This document shows, one piece after another, positions 54,251 through 63,195 of a stretch of DNA of 64,000 nt. Every line of letters begins with the position of its first letter. The stretch's first letter is position 1. This DNA comes from Sphingomonas sp. BK580 (GTDB lineage: Bacteria; Pseudomonadota; Alphaproteobacteria; Sphingomonadales; Sphingomonadaceae). The stretch covers positions 124,001-188,000 of the forward strand of contig NZ_JACIAY010000007.1 of the NCBI RefSeq assembly GCF_014194975.1, given 5' to 3'. The notes beneath the pieces are model-generated. The model was not told where the DNA came from, did no database searches, and saw only the letters and a program-made list of their open reading frames with translations. The position numbers and the translations under genes were made by a program.

Positions 54251-54616
54251 GACGGGTCTCCTGACAGGAGGAAGGGAAGGGCCGGGTCGGCGATCCACCG
54301 ACCCTTCCCTGGAAGGGGAGTGCGGGCGTTGGCTTGCCCCCCGGCCAAGATGGTGTCCGGGGGGACACCATCTCGCCCGCACTGGCGCGCGGAGCGCGAC
54401 GGAGGGGTGTCACCGGCGGCGAGTTCCGGTGGACCCACGGCCCGCGACATCCCTCCGTCTGGCCTTCGGCCTGCCACCTCACCTTGCAAGGGAGGATGGA
54501 GGTCCGGCTTCGACGAGGAGGCTGTCCACCCGTGGGTCGGTGGGCGGCCTTGGCGTGCCCCCTGGCACACCGAACCCGTGTGGCCCCGCCAAGCGGTGCG
54601 GGGAGGAGTTAGCCCC
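54251..54616. repeat. Repeat-filled gap between capsid and connector genes
   Basis: No gene. Several inverted pairs are seen: GGGTCGGCGATCC/GGATCCACCGACCC-like, GATGGTGTCC/GGACACCATC at about 54348-54372, and GTGGACCCACGG facing CCACCCGTGGGTC. It resembles family B in containing GGAGGAT near one end, but the core differs. Confidence 0.55.
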
Positions 54617-55621
54617 TCACTTCTCCACGAACTTGAGCAGCTTGATCGCGTCGCTGTCGCTCACGCAGCCGGCCACGCGGCGGGTCGCGTAGAAGGTCAC
54701 GAAGGGCTTGTTGCTGTACGGGTCGCGCAGCACCGCGGTGTCGCCGCGATCGGCGATCAGATAGCCCAGCCGGAAGTTGCCGAAGGCGATCGAGGCGCTG
54801 CCCGCCGCCACGTCGGGCATGTCCTCCGCCTCCACCACCGGGTAGCCGAGCAGCGTCGCGGGCTGCGCCGCCGCCATGCCGGGCTGCCACAGGAACTGGC
54901 CGTCGTGCGTCTTCACCTTGCGCACGTGCGCGGCGGTGGCGGCGTTCATCACGAAGCACGCGCCCTGGCGGTAGGGCGCGCGCAGCGCCTGGACGAGGTC
55001 GATCAGCCGGTCCGCGGGATCGCCGCCGAACGCGCCCGCCGCGCCGCTGGCGAAATATTGCAGCGTGCCGAACGCGCGCGCACCGTCCGCCTCGGCGCTG
55101 GCGGGCGAGGTCAGGAAGCCGCGCGGCCGTCCGGCGCCGCTGCCGCTCACGAAGGCGGCGCCCTCGGCCTTGGCGAACTCGGTCGCGATCTCGCCGGCGA
55201 GCCACGCCTCGCTGTCGAACAGCGCGTCGTCGAGCATCGCCTGGCTCGCGCTGGGGTTGGCGTAGAGCTCGCCGCCGGGCGGGACCAGCTCGTGGAAGGT
55301 CGGCGTCGCGGTGACCGGGCGCGGGTCGGTCTCGCCGGCCCAGCCCGCGGGCGTGCCGCCGCTGGTGATCAGCTTGCGATAGCCCGCGCTGCCGACCTGG
55401 ACCACGTTGGCGATCGCGCGGATCGGGCTGAGGCCGACGAGCTGCGCGTCGATCGTGCCGTCGAGCTGGGTCGGGATCGCCACCCCACCCTGCTCCCCGG
55501 TGGTGCCGGTGAAGGCCTTGGTCTCCAGCGTGGCGCCGGTGCGGATATAGCGCGCGAAGGCGTCGTCGCCCTCGGGCCGCGCGCCCTCCAGCAGCGGGCG
55601 CGCGTCGACGGTGTCGGTCAT
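54617..55621 (-). CDS. HK97-type major capsid protein (g5-like)
   Basis: A 334-residue capsid protein. The HK97 core is clear: TTGEQGGVAIPTQLDGTIDA, LITSGGTPAGWAGETDPRPV, ELYANPSASQAMLDDALFD, FVSGSGAGRPRGFLT, AFGNFRLGYLIADRGDT and VAGCVSDSDAIKLLKFV. The N-terminal scaffolding arm is only about 30 residues, whereas homologues usually carry about 80-100 residues that are cut by the prohead protease. Either it has been lost or the start lies elsewhere. Confidence 0.92.
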   Translation of the reverse strand: MTDTVDARPLLEGARPEGDDAFARYIRTGATLETKAFTGTTGEQGGVAIPTQLDGTIDAQLVGLSPIRAIANVVQVGSAGYRKLITSGGTPAGWAGETDPRPVTATPTFHELVPPGGELYANPSASQAMLDDALFDSEAWLAGEIATEFAKAEGAAFVSGSGAGRPRGFLTSPASAEADGARAFGTLQYFASGAAGAFGGDPADRLIDLVQALRAPYRQGACFVMNAATAAHVRKVKTHDGQFLWQPGMAAAQPATLLGYPVVEAEDMPDVAAGSASIAFGNFRLGYLIADRGDTAVLRDPYSNKPFVTFYATRRVAGCVSDSDAIKLLKFVEK

Positions 55622-56108
55622 GGTCGGTCTCCTTCTGGGTGGGTGAGGCTGTGGTGTGAGGCAGCGGGCGCCGCGCTCGCCGGGCGTGCGGAGGAGTGGT
55701 TCACGCGGAGGCGCGAAGAGGAAGGATTGTTCGCGCAGACACGCGGAGGCGCAGAAAGGGTTCGAGCGCGGCAGCGCTCTTGCATCTCGCCGAAGTGATG
55801 CCACGTGACGACCGCCCAACGCGCACCCTCTCCGCGTCTCTGCGCCTCTGCGCCTCTGCGCGAACATCATGCTGGCGCTACGCGCCGGGACGGCGGCGCC
55901 AGTCCAAGGCTCTCACGCGAACGCTGGGAGCTGATCCAATCCGGTCGGACTGCCCCGTGCTCCTGCGAACGCAGGAGCGCAGGGCCGAGAGCATCGTCTT
56001 CGCGACCCTGGGCTCCGGCGTGCGCCGGAGCACAACTCAGCTCGACCCGACGCCGAGCGCCGTCTCTCTGCCACGCGCTCGTCGCGTCTTCGCGTCATCG
56101 CGTGAACC
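55622..56108. repeat. Gap with inverted CACGCGGAGGCGC repeats
   Basis: No gene. GGTTCACGCGGAGGCGCG and CACGCGGAGGCGCAGAAAGG (55700-55760) face CTCTCCGCGTCTCTGCGCCTCTGCGC (55828-55860), an inverted repeat of another family also seen near 44950 and 45120. A family A-like arm occurs near 56000. Confidence 0.55.
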
Positions 56109-56525
56109 TCATCCCGGCGCATCCGCGGGCGCGTCGGGTGGGAGCGTCTCCGCCCACCAGTCGACCAGCGCCCCCGGCTGCATCGGCACCGCGACCAGGC
56201 TCAGCTCGACGAGGTCGGCCGCGACGATCGCGCGGTGCGCGCCCTGGCGCACGCTCCGCGCGCGATACGCCACCGAGAAGCCCGGCAACGCGCCGCGCCG
56301 CACCGAGCGCGCCACCGCCGCCTCGTCGACCCGCGCCGCCACCCGCAGCCCGCGCGCGTCCGGCTCGAGCCGCAGCAGCGCCCCCACCGGCGCGCCGCGA
56401 TGCTGGCACAGCAGCGGGACGAGGCGCGGCGCGGCGCCGAACACGCCCGCGCGCAGCACGTCGCCGGCGCGGTCGACGCGGTCCCACAGCGCGGCATAGC
56501 CGCCGCAGCGCAGGCCGCCGCTCAC
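56109..56525 (-). CDS. Prohead protease (g4-like)
   Basis: A 138-residue HK97-type prohead maturation protease. CGGYAALWDRVDRAGDVLRA, a histidine in LLCQHRGAPVGAL and a serine in LPGFSVAYRA match the catalytic pattern of the family. GTG 56525 overlaps the upstream stop by four bases, which fixes the start. It should cut the capsid N-terminal arm, which is unusually short here. Confidence 0.82.
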   Translation of the reverse strand: MSGGLRCGGYAALWDRVDRAGDVLRAGVFGAAPRLVPLLCQHRGAPVGALLRLEPDARGLRVAARVDEAAVARSVRRGALPGFSVAYRARSVRQGAHRAIVAADLVELSLVAVPMQPGALVDWWAETLPPDAPADAPG

Positions 56526-56854
56526 TTGCCGTCCCCGCCGAGGTCGACGCCGAGCCGCATCGCCAGCCCGAGCAGCAGCAGCGCGCCGAGCGTCCGCGTC
56601 ACCCAGCCGAGCAGCGCGCGCCACGCCGAGCGCTTCGCCGCGCGCCACGTCTGCAGCAACTCGCGCAGCGCGGCGACGTCGCCCGCCGCGCCCGCGTCCG
56701 CGAGTCCGAGCCGGGTGAGCGCGCGAGTCGCGCCCAGCTCACCGGCCTGCTCCGCGACCGCGCGCAGTCCCGCCGGGTCGGCGCCCTCCGCCGCCAGCTG
56801 CGCGAGCAGCTGCGCCAGCACCGCGGCGGCGCCCGCGTCCTGCGGCGCGCTCAT
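56522..56854 (-). CDS. DUF6127-like small membrane protein of the GTA cluster
   Basis: A 110-residue protein. Helical N-terminal part (VLAQLLAQLAAEGADPAGLR), then RELLQTWRAAKRSAWRALLG and one membrane helix (TLGALLLLGLAMRLGV). Such proteins lie between portal and prohead protease in sphingomonad GTA clusters. It overlaps its neighbours at both ends by four bases. Confidence 0.7.
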   Translation of the reverse strand: MSAPQDAGAAAVLAQLLAQLAAEGADPAGLRAVAEQAGELGATRALTRLGLADAGAAGDVAALRELLQTWRAAKRSAWRALLGWVTRTLGALLLLGLAMRLGVDLGGDGK

Positions 56855-57937
56855 CGCCAGTCCACCATCGCGCGCTTCTCCTCGGGCGAGAGGAAGTCCG
56901 CCGCCGCCGCCATCCGCCACAGCCGCTCGCGGTCCTCCGCCAGCGCGGGGACGCGGTCGAGATCGACGCGCAGCGCCGCGTCGCCGCACCAGCGCGCCAG
57001 CCCGGCGGCGAGCCCGGTGAGGATCGCGTCGGCGAGCGGCAGCACGGTCAGCCGCCACAGCGCGCGGTTGGCCTCGGCGTAGTTGGCGTGGGTCGAGTCA
57101 CCCGGCAGGCCGAGCAGCATCGGCGGCACCCCGAAGGCGAGCGCGATCTCGCGCGCCGCCGCCGCCTTGGTGCCGGCGAAGTCCATGTCGGCGGGGGTGA
57201 GGCTCAGCGGCTGCCACGTCAGCCCGCCCTCGAGCAGCAGCGGCCGGCCGGCGTTGCTCGCGCCCGCGAAGCCGGCGTCCATCTCGTCGCGCAGCCGGCG
57301 GAACTGATCGGGCGACAGCGTCGCGCCGTCGCGCGCGTCATAGACCAAGGCGCCGGAGGGCCGCGCGGCATTGTCGAGCAGCGCCTTGCTCCACGCCGCC
57401 GCGGCGTTGTGGATCGCCACCGCGGGCGCGGCGGCGCCGAGGCAGCCGAGGCCGTAATGGTCGTCGAGCGGGTGGAAGCGGCGCAGGCGGATCACCGCCT
57501 CGGGCGCGAGCCGCGTGGCGCGCGCGCCGACGCGGTAGAGGAAGGCGCCGGGCCAGCCGTCGGCGCCGAGCTCGACGCTCACCCGCTCGGGGCGCAGCGG
57601 GTAGAGCGCGGCGGGCGCGCCGTCGGCGTCGCGCAGCGGCTGGACGAAGGCGTTGCCGTGGAGCAGCAGCTGCGCCGCGACGGTCTCGAGCAGCCCGGGC
57701 GCGGCGACCAGCGCGCAGCGCGTCGTCGTCGCAGGCGAGCGGCGCGCTGGCGACGCTCTCGGCGACGAGCCGCACCGCGCGCTGCGCGATGGCGTTGCCG
57801 AGATAGCCCGCGCGCACCTGCGCCTCATAGCCCTGCGGCCAGACCGCGGGCGGCGGCGGCGCGGCGATGCCCGACGCGCGCGCCAGCGGCGGCCGCGCCG
57901 CCGCGGGGGCGGGCGCGGTCTTGCGGAACCAGGCCAT
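56851..57937 (-). pseudogene. Portal protein (g3-like), 2-base frameshift
   Basis: From ATG 57937 (GAGGAG upstream) the frame gives MAWFRKTAPAPAAA...[20 protein letters not shown] and SAPLACDDDALRA, then leaves the portal reading. The remaining conserved part (LETVAAQLLLHGNAFVQPLR, RRFHPLDDHYGLGCLGAAAP, LLLEGGLTWQPLSLTPADMD, FAGTKAAAAREIALAFGVPP, MLLGLPGDSTHANYAEANRA) is in another frame ending at 56851. Adding two bases within the CGCGC run at 57711-57715 restores ALRALVAAPGLLETV and a 362-residue protein. Confidence 0.85.
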
Positions 57938-58537
57938 GGAGGTCTCCTCGGACGATGGTGTGTCGGTCGGCAACGATCCGGCGACGACGACCGCGCTGCA
58001 GGCGCGCGGGGCGGCGCGGACGCGCGGGAGGCGGGCCGCGGGACGCGGGCGGCGGGCGGCGGGCGGCGACGCCGGCGGGATGGCGCGCGGCCGAAGTCCA
58101 TTCACACCGGCATGTCGCGACCGGTCGCACCACGCCGACCCCGACCGTCAACCCTCGCCCGTCATTCCCGCGCCGACTTCGATCGACATCCGCGCGCCCA
58201 CCTCGACCGTCATCCTCGCGAAGGCGGGGATCCAGACGCGCGGACCGTCGAGGGAGCCGCCACGTCAGCGCGTGCGGATCCCTGCCTTCGCAGCGATGAC
58301 GAAGGGATCGGTCGTGCCCGCCTCTCCCCGACCGTCATCCCCGCGAAGGCGGGGATCCAGACGCGCGGACCGTCGGGCGAGCCGCCACGTCAGCGTGTAC
58401 GGATCCCTGCCTTCGCAGGGATGACGAAGGAAGGAGCGGTCACAGCGGTGTCAGACGAGCCACGGTCGGTGCGGCGCAGGTCCTGTCTTCGCCAGCGTCG
58501 CCCCGAGTTGGGAAAACCGCGGCCCGCGCGTCGCCAC
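57938..58537. repeat. Gap with a tandem copy of family A repeats
   Basis: No gene. A unit of about 118 bases (GTCATCC..CGAAGGCGGGG, ATCCAGACGCGCGGACCGTC, GAGCCGCCACGTCAGCG, GGATCCCTGCCTTCGC) occurs twice in a row (about 58208-58306 and 58327-58430) with few differences. This is part of the segment that separates portal from terminase. Confidence 0.75.
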
Positions 58538-58954
58538 CTACCGCCGCTTCAGCAGCGTCTCGACGCTGTCGTCGACGGTGCCGACCTTGCCCGGCTCGTG
58601 CCCCGCCTCTTTCTCCAGCGCGGCGCGGATCGCCTCGATCTGGCGGTCGGTCATATGCTCGATACCGATGAACTCGCCGCGCGCGCGGTCGAGCGCGCGG
58701 ATGATCTCGTCGAGCTTGGCCTGCACCGCCGCGGCGTCGCGATTCTGCGAGTTCTGGATCACGAACACCATCAGGAAGGTCACCAGCGAGGTGCCGGTGT
58801 TGATGATCAGCTGCCACGTGTCGGACCAGGCGAAGATCGGTCCCGTCACCGCCCAGGCGAGGATCGACACCAGCGCCAGCGCGAAGGTCACCGGCTGGCC
58901 CGAGGCGGACGCGATCCGGGTCGCGAGCGCGGCGAAGAAACGCTCCAACTTCAT
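58538..58954 (-). CDS. Low-affinity iron permease family protein
   Basis: A 138-residue membrane protein of the low-affinity iron permease family (PF04120-like). Two helices (VTFALALVSILAWAVTG and LIINTGTSLVTFLMVFVIQN) are followed by the conserved QNSQNRDAAAVQAKLDEIIR and a helical tail. The role of this family in iron transport is poorly established. It lies inside the GTA cluster but has no evident link to it. Confidence 0.85.
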   Translation of the reverse strand: MKLERFFAALATRIASASGQPVTFALALVSILAWAVTGPIFAWSDTWQLIINTGTSLVTFLMVFVIQNSQNRDAAAVQAKLDEIIRALDRARGEFIGIEHMTDRQIEAIRAALEKEAGHEPGKVGTVDDSVETLLKRR

Positions 58955-59133
58955 GAAGTTACTATCGCTCCGTGACGGGCGGCGGGCAAGCTGTCGACTT
59001 TGGCGCCGCTGATCGACCTCCTAGGATGATCGCCTATGTTGCTCGGCCCAGCGCGTGGGGGCCCGGATGCCTCCATAAGGAGGGTGGGCTGGACGAAGCA
59101 TGTCGATAGCGCTCCAGCCATGGGAGGTGCGAG

Positions 59134-59538
59134 ATGAGCGGTGCAACGATGATTGAAGGCGGTTGCCTCTGCGGCGCGTGCAGCTACCGCACGGGCGCCG
59201 CGCCCCTCAACGTGCGCGTCTGCCACTGCCGCCGGTGTCAGAAGGCGACCGGTGCCGCCTTCTACGCGAGGGTCATGGTGCCCTTGGTCGGACTTACCAT
59301 CGCGGGTCCGGTCGGATGGCTGCATGCCGACAGCGGCATCCGTCGCGGCTTCTGCACCCGATGCGGGACGACGCTGTTCTCCGAACGTCAGAGCGCCGGC
59401 ACGATCGGGCTGTCCATGGGAAGCCTCGATCGACCCGAGCTGTTCGCGCCGACCGAGCACATCTGGACCTCCAGCAAGCAGGCGTGGCTCGTGCTCGACG
59501 ACGGCAGGCCGCAATATCCCGAAGGGCCCCCGGCATGA
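59134..59538 (+). CDS. GFA family zinc-binding protein
   Basis: A 134-residue protein of the GFA (glutathione-dependent formaldehyde-activating-like) family. Cysteines occur in the expected places: GGCLCGAC near residue 10, CHCRRCQKATGA near 32 and FCTRCGTTLF near 74, which bind zinc. GGGAGG before the ATG supports the start; ATG 59149 is an alternative. It runs opposite to the GTA genes that flank it and is probably an insertion. Confidence 0.88.
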   Translation: MSGATMIEGGCLCGACSYRTGAAPLNVRVCHCRRCQKATGAAFYARVMVPLVGLTIAGPVGWLHADSGIRRGFCTRCGTTLFSERQSAGTIGLSMGSLDRPELFAPTEHIWTSSKQAWLVLDDGRPQYPEGPPA

Positions 59539-59668
59539 TCGACCGGGCCGCTCGCGGTCTTCATCGACGCGACCGGGGAACCATGACGCGGAGAGCCGCC
59601 GCTCTGCCCCGCGTCATCCGCTCGGGTGTGCCCCAAGCGCCGCGACCCCAGGTCGACGCCGCTCCCTC

Positions 59669-60965
59669 TCACAGCACGCGCACGCGCACCGCGCCGCCCT
59701 CCCCCAGCAGCAGCGCGGTGAGCGCCCAGACGCAGGCGTCAGCGCGGTCGGGCGAGCGGCCCGGCCCCTCGTAGCCGCCCCCCGCGACCAGCCCCGCCAG
59801 CTCGTCCTCCAGCGCAGGGAAGGCGCGCGCGTGCCACACCCGCCCGGTCTCGTAGAGCGCCGCCACCGGCTCGGCGCGCGCCGCCTTGCCGCGCGTGGCG
59901 TGGACCAGCCGCAGCGGCAGCGCGGCGTCGGCGGCGCGCAGCACCTGCGCCACCATCTCGCCGCCCTGGTTGGCCTCCGCGACGACTCGCTCGGCGGCGT
60001 GGCGCGCGGCGCAGGCGGCGACCGCGCGCGCCCAGCGCTCGGGGCTCGCGCCCGCCACGCTCGCGTCCTCGAGCACGTAGCCGTGGCCGTCGCGCCCCAG
60101 CCCGGCGGCGACGATGCCGCAGGCATCCCCGCCGCTCCCCGCGGGCGGGTCGACCCCCACCACCACGCGCATCAGCGCGGGCAGGGCGGCGGCGCGCTGG
60201 CGCTCGAGCAGCGCACGCGGCCAGAGCGCGCCGGCGACGTCCTCGATCAGCTCGCCGTCGAGTTCCTGCCGGCCGAGCCGGGTCGCGCCGTACTGCGCCG
60301 CGACCGCGGCCACGAAGGCGCGCGGCAGGTGCGGGTTGTCGCGCGTGCGCCCGCGCGTCACCGCGGTATCGGGCGCGGCGGCGAGCCGGCGCAGCAGCGC
60401 GGTGGCGCGCGGCGTCGTCGTCACCAGCGCCTGCGGTGAGGTGCCCAGCCGCAGCCCCAGCATCAGATTGTCCCACGCCGCGGTGCCGCGCCACTTGCCG
60501 AGTTCGTCGGCCCAGGCGAGATGGTGCTCGGGCCCGCGCAGCTGCTCCGGCGCGGCGGCGGAGTAGACCTGCGCCACCGCGCCGCCGGCGAAGCGCAGCT
60601 CGCCCAGGCTGGGCCGCCGCGCCGAGGCGCCGCGCCACCGCCAGCAGCCCGCTCGGCCCCTCCACCATCACGCGGCGCGCGTCGTCCTCGGTGGCGCCGA
60701 CCAGCGCGATCCGCACGCCCGGCCGCGCGCGCGCCAACGCGGCGACCCACTCGGCGCCGGCGCGGGTCTTGCCGAAGCCGCGCCCGGCCTGGATCAGCCA
60801 GACGCGCCAGTCGTCCGATGGCGCGAGCTGGCCGGGGTGGGCCCAGCTCGCCCAGTCGGCGACGAGCGCGCGGCGCGTCGCCTCGTCGAGCGCGTCGAAC
60901 ACGGGCGCGGCGTCCGCGCCCATCCAGCGCAGCGCGCGCAGCGATCGGGTGAGCGGCGCGGTCAC
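59669..60965 (-). pseudogene. Large terminase subunit (g2-like), frameshifted
   Basis: From GTG 60965 the frame encodes the ATPase part: WRVWLIQAGRGFGKTRAGAE (Walker A) and IALVGATEDDARRVMVEGPS. Near LLAVARR (about 60610-60640) it changes. The rest (SLGELRFAGGAVAQVYSAAA, LAWADELGKWRGTAAWDNLM, VVVGVDPPAGSGGDACGIVA nuclease start, VVAEANQGGEMVAQVL) lies in another frame that ends at 59669. Joined, they give about 432 residues, normal for a GTA terminase. The GTG start overlaps the stop of the previous gene by four bases. Confidence 0.85.
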
Positions 60966-62212
60966 GCCCACACCCGCGGCAGCGCGGCCGCGGGGCGCGG
61001 CGACGGGGGTCCGGCGCCGCCCGGGCGGCCCCGCGGAGCGGAAGCGAGCGCGGTACCGCGAGCGGCCGCGTCGGGCGGGAGCGCGGCGGCAGGGTCCGGC
61101 CGCGGCGGCGCGGTGACCGAAAGCGCAGCGTTCCCGGCGGCGAGCGGTGCGGCGCGGACCGCCGCCGCGGTCGCGTCGCGCGCATCGCTCGCCGAGGAGT
61201 GCCGCGCGAACCCGTCACGCGCGCGAGGATGCGGCGCGGCGGCGACCGGCGCGGTCGCGGCAGCGGCCGCCGCCGCGCGGGGCAATCGCGCGGCGCCGTC
61301 GCCGGCACAGTCGCCCTCGCCGACACCGCCGCCACCGCCATCGCCGCCGCTGTCGCGCGGCGCGGACGCGCGCGCCGGCGCCGTGGTGTCCGCGCCACGG
61401 CCGAGTACGCGCTCCTCCGCGCGCGCCGGACCGTCCCCGGCGCGCTCGGCCGGGTCGCCCGCCGCCGCGGCGATCGTGCCATCGCGAGGCCGCGGCGCGG
61501 CCCCGTCCTCCGGCGCGAGCGGGTCGGCGTCGGCTCGGTCGGCCGCGTCGCCGGCACCCGCCCGCGGCGTCGCTCCCCAGAGCGCGGCGTCGTCCGCCGC
61601 CCAGGCGGCGGCGTCGAGCCGGCCCTCCTCCCACGCCTCCGCCGCCGCGCGCTCGAGCGAGTCGACCGCCGCCGCCGCCGCCGCGCTCACCGGACGCGCG
61701 CGTGCGCCCTTGGCGCCGGTGTGGAGCCGCAAGCGCCGCAGCAGCTCGGCGCCCGCGGGGCCCAGTCCGCTCGCGTCGCCGCGCCGCGCCGGCGCGCGCT
61801 CGGCCGCAGGCGCCGGCGCGGCGGCGCGGTGGCGCTCGAGGAGCGCGAGCACCGCGGCGACGTCGGGCGCGCGCGCGGGATCGAGCAGACGCCGCACCGT
61901 CTCCGCCTCGAGCCGCTCATAGCCGATCGCCAGTGCGTCCCGCCACGCCGCGGCGAAGCGCGCGCTGCGCCGCCGCAGCGCGTAGACCGTCACCGGCGCG
62001 ATACCGGTCGCGCCCGCCGCGCGCAGCGGACAGCCGGTCATCGCGAGATGGTCGAGGAAGCGCGCGCGGGTGGCGGCGTCGAGCGCGGCGGCGGCGCGCG
62101 CCGGGTCCGCGGCCGCCGCGCGATCGCGCGCGCCCGGCGCGGACTGGGCGCCCGGCGCGGACTGGGCGCGCGCCTCCGCCCCGCGCGTCCCACCTGAGCG
62201 CTCGCCTCGCAT
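60962..62212 (-). CDS. Terminase small-subunit-like protein with long low-complexity tail (g1-like)
   Basis: A 416-residue protein. Residues about 30-120 contain a DNA-binding-like region (ARFLDHLAMTGCPLRAAGAT, PVTVYALRRRSARFAAAWRD, LAIGYERLEAETVRRLL) in the place of the GTA small terminase. The remaining 250 residues are rich in alanine, glycine, proline and arginine and look disordered. The N terminus has a tandem AQSAPG. GGGAGAT before ATG 62212 is a good binding site. Length is about three times that expected for a small terminase. Confidence 0.6.
   Translation of the reverse strand: MRGERSGGTRGAEARAQSAPGAQSAPGARDRAAAADPARAAAALDAATRARFLDHLAMTGCPLRAAGATGIAPVTVYALRRRSARFAAAWRDALAIGYERLEAETVRRLLDPARAPDVAAVLALLERHRAAAPAPAAERAPARRGDASGLGPAGAELLRRLRLHTGAKGARARPVSAAAAAAVDSLERAAAEAWEEGRLDAAAWAADDAALWGATPRAGAGDAADRADADPLAPEDGAAPRPRDGTIAAAAGDPAERAGDGPARAEERVLGRGADTTAPARASAPRDSGGDGGGGGVGEGDCAGDGAARLPRAAAAAAATAPVAAAPHPRARDGFARHSSASDARDATAAAVRAAPLAAGNAALSVTAPPRPDPAAALPPDAAARGTALASAPRGRPGGAGPPSPRPAAALPRVWA
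62130..62165. repeat. 18-base tandem duplication in the g1-like gene
   Basis: GCGCCCGGCGCGGACTGG occurs twice in a row; it adds six residues (AQSAPG) in frame. Confidence 0.85.
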
Positions 62213-62358
62213 CGCCGATCTCCCGCTGAGAACGCGAACGGGCCGGCACGGCGGGAGCCTCGCTCCCGAACCGCCCGGCCCGACTCGCTTCATCTCGATG
62301 TTCCTGTTTTGTACTCGAACAGCGTCGCGCTGTCAAGCCCCGCCCGCGCGCTCGCGGC

Positions 62359-62631
62359 TCAGCCCAGCGCACGCCCGGTGCCGGGGCTGATCAGCAGGCG
62401 GCGGCCACTGAGCGTCTCGACCTCGAGCGAGTCGCCCTCGCGCTCCACGGTGACGAAGCGGTCCGGCCCCGCCGCCGGCGGCAGCTCGCCGCGCCACACC
62501 ACGCGGCCGTCGCGGTCGAGGCAGACCAGGTTGCGCGAGCGCGCGTCATCCCCGGCGGCCGGCGCGTAGAGCACCACGCGCCGCCCGCCCCCGATCGCGA
62601 TGCTGCGCGCGACCCGCGCTGGCTCGGGCAT
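62359..62631 (-). CDS. Small hypothetical beta-rich protein
   Basis: A 90-residue protein with alternating strands: RRVVLYAPAAG, NLVCLDRDGRVVWRGELPP, DRFVTVEREGDSLEVETLSG and RRLLISPGTG. A strong GAGGAGAG stands before ATG 62631. It could bind a ligand as a small beta barrel; family not recognised. It is upstream of the GTA cluster and in the same direction. Confidence 0.6.
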   Translation of the reverse strand: MPEPARVARSIAIGGGRRVVLYAPAAGDDARSRNLVCLDRDGRVVWRGELPPAAGPDRFVTVEREGDSLEVETLSGRRLLISPGTGRALG

Positions 62632-63124
62632 CGGCCGCTCTCCTCTTGGGGAAGGAGATACGCGGGCGGCGGCACGGCGGATGCAGCGGGCACGGTCGGG
62701 CGAGCGCTCGGGCAGCGCCGGCGCGCCGCGCGCCGACGAGGTCGCGGGATCCGACAACAGCGACATGGCCCATGCTCTCACGCCGGACCGTGGAGTCTAC
62801 GTCCGGTCATCGATGATCACGCCCTCCTCGGTCGACCGTCGCTCGTGACGTGGTCGGGCGGAGCGCGTCTGATCCGAGGAGAACGGCCGGGAGAGAACGC
62901 TGGCACGGTCATCATAAGGCTGCAGCGCTGCCATGGTCCTCGTCCACCGGCTGACCTCTCGGTTCGCGTGCAGGGCCGGCGCGGTGCCGCAGGCGCCCGG
63001 GTCCGGGTGAAGAAGGCGACTTCCTGCGTGATGGAAGCGATGCGGCGCCAGCCAGGCACGTCTGGGCGTGACGCGTCTGCGGTCGCCGCTGTGATGATCG
63101 TCGCGACCCGGGCAGGGGCGGTGG
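62632..63124. other. Gene-free interval
   Basis: About 490 bases between the small hypothetical gene and the tRNA. I see no credible gene, promoter or clear repeat in it. Confidence 0.5.
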
Positions 63125-63195
63125 AGCGGGTAACGGGAATCGAACCCGTGTATTCAGCTTGGAAGGCTGCTGCACTACCATTGTGCTATACCCGC
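63125..63195 (-). tRNA. tRNA-Gly (anticodon TCC)
   Basis: On the minus strand the acceptor stem GCGGGTA pairs with TACCCGC. The D arm is GCACAATGGTAGTGC, the anticodon loop CTTCCAA gives anticodon TCC, and the T arm is CGGGTTCGATTCCCG. The discriminator base is T and CCA is not encoded. All stems pair. Confidence 0.95.

Noticed and set aside
44404..62212. Interpretation of the structural genes as an ordinary prophage
   Set aside because: No integrase, repressor, replication or lysis genes and no attachment sites were seen. The gene order and families (gp10-like, rcc01693-like, DUF2163, DUF2460, NlpC/P60) are those of a gene transfer agent.
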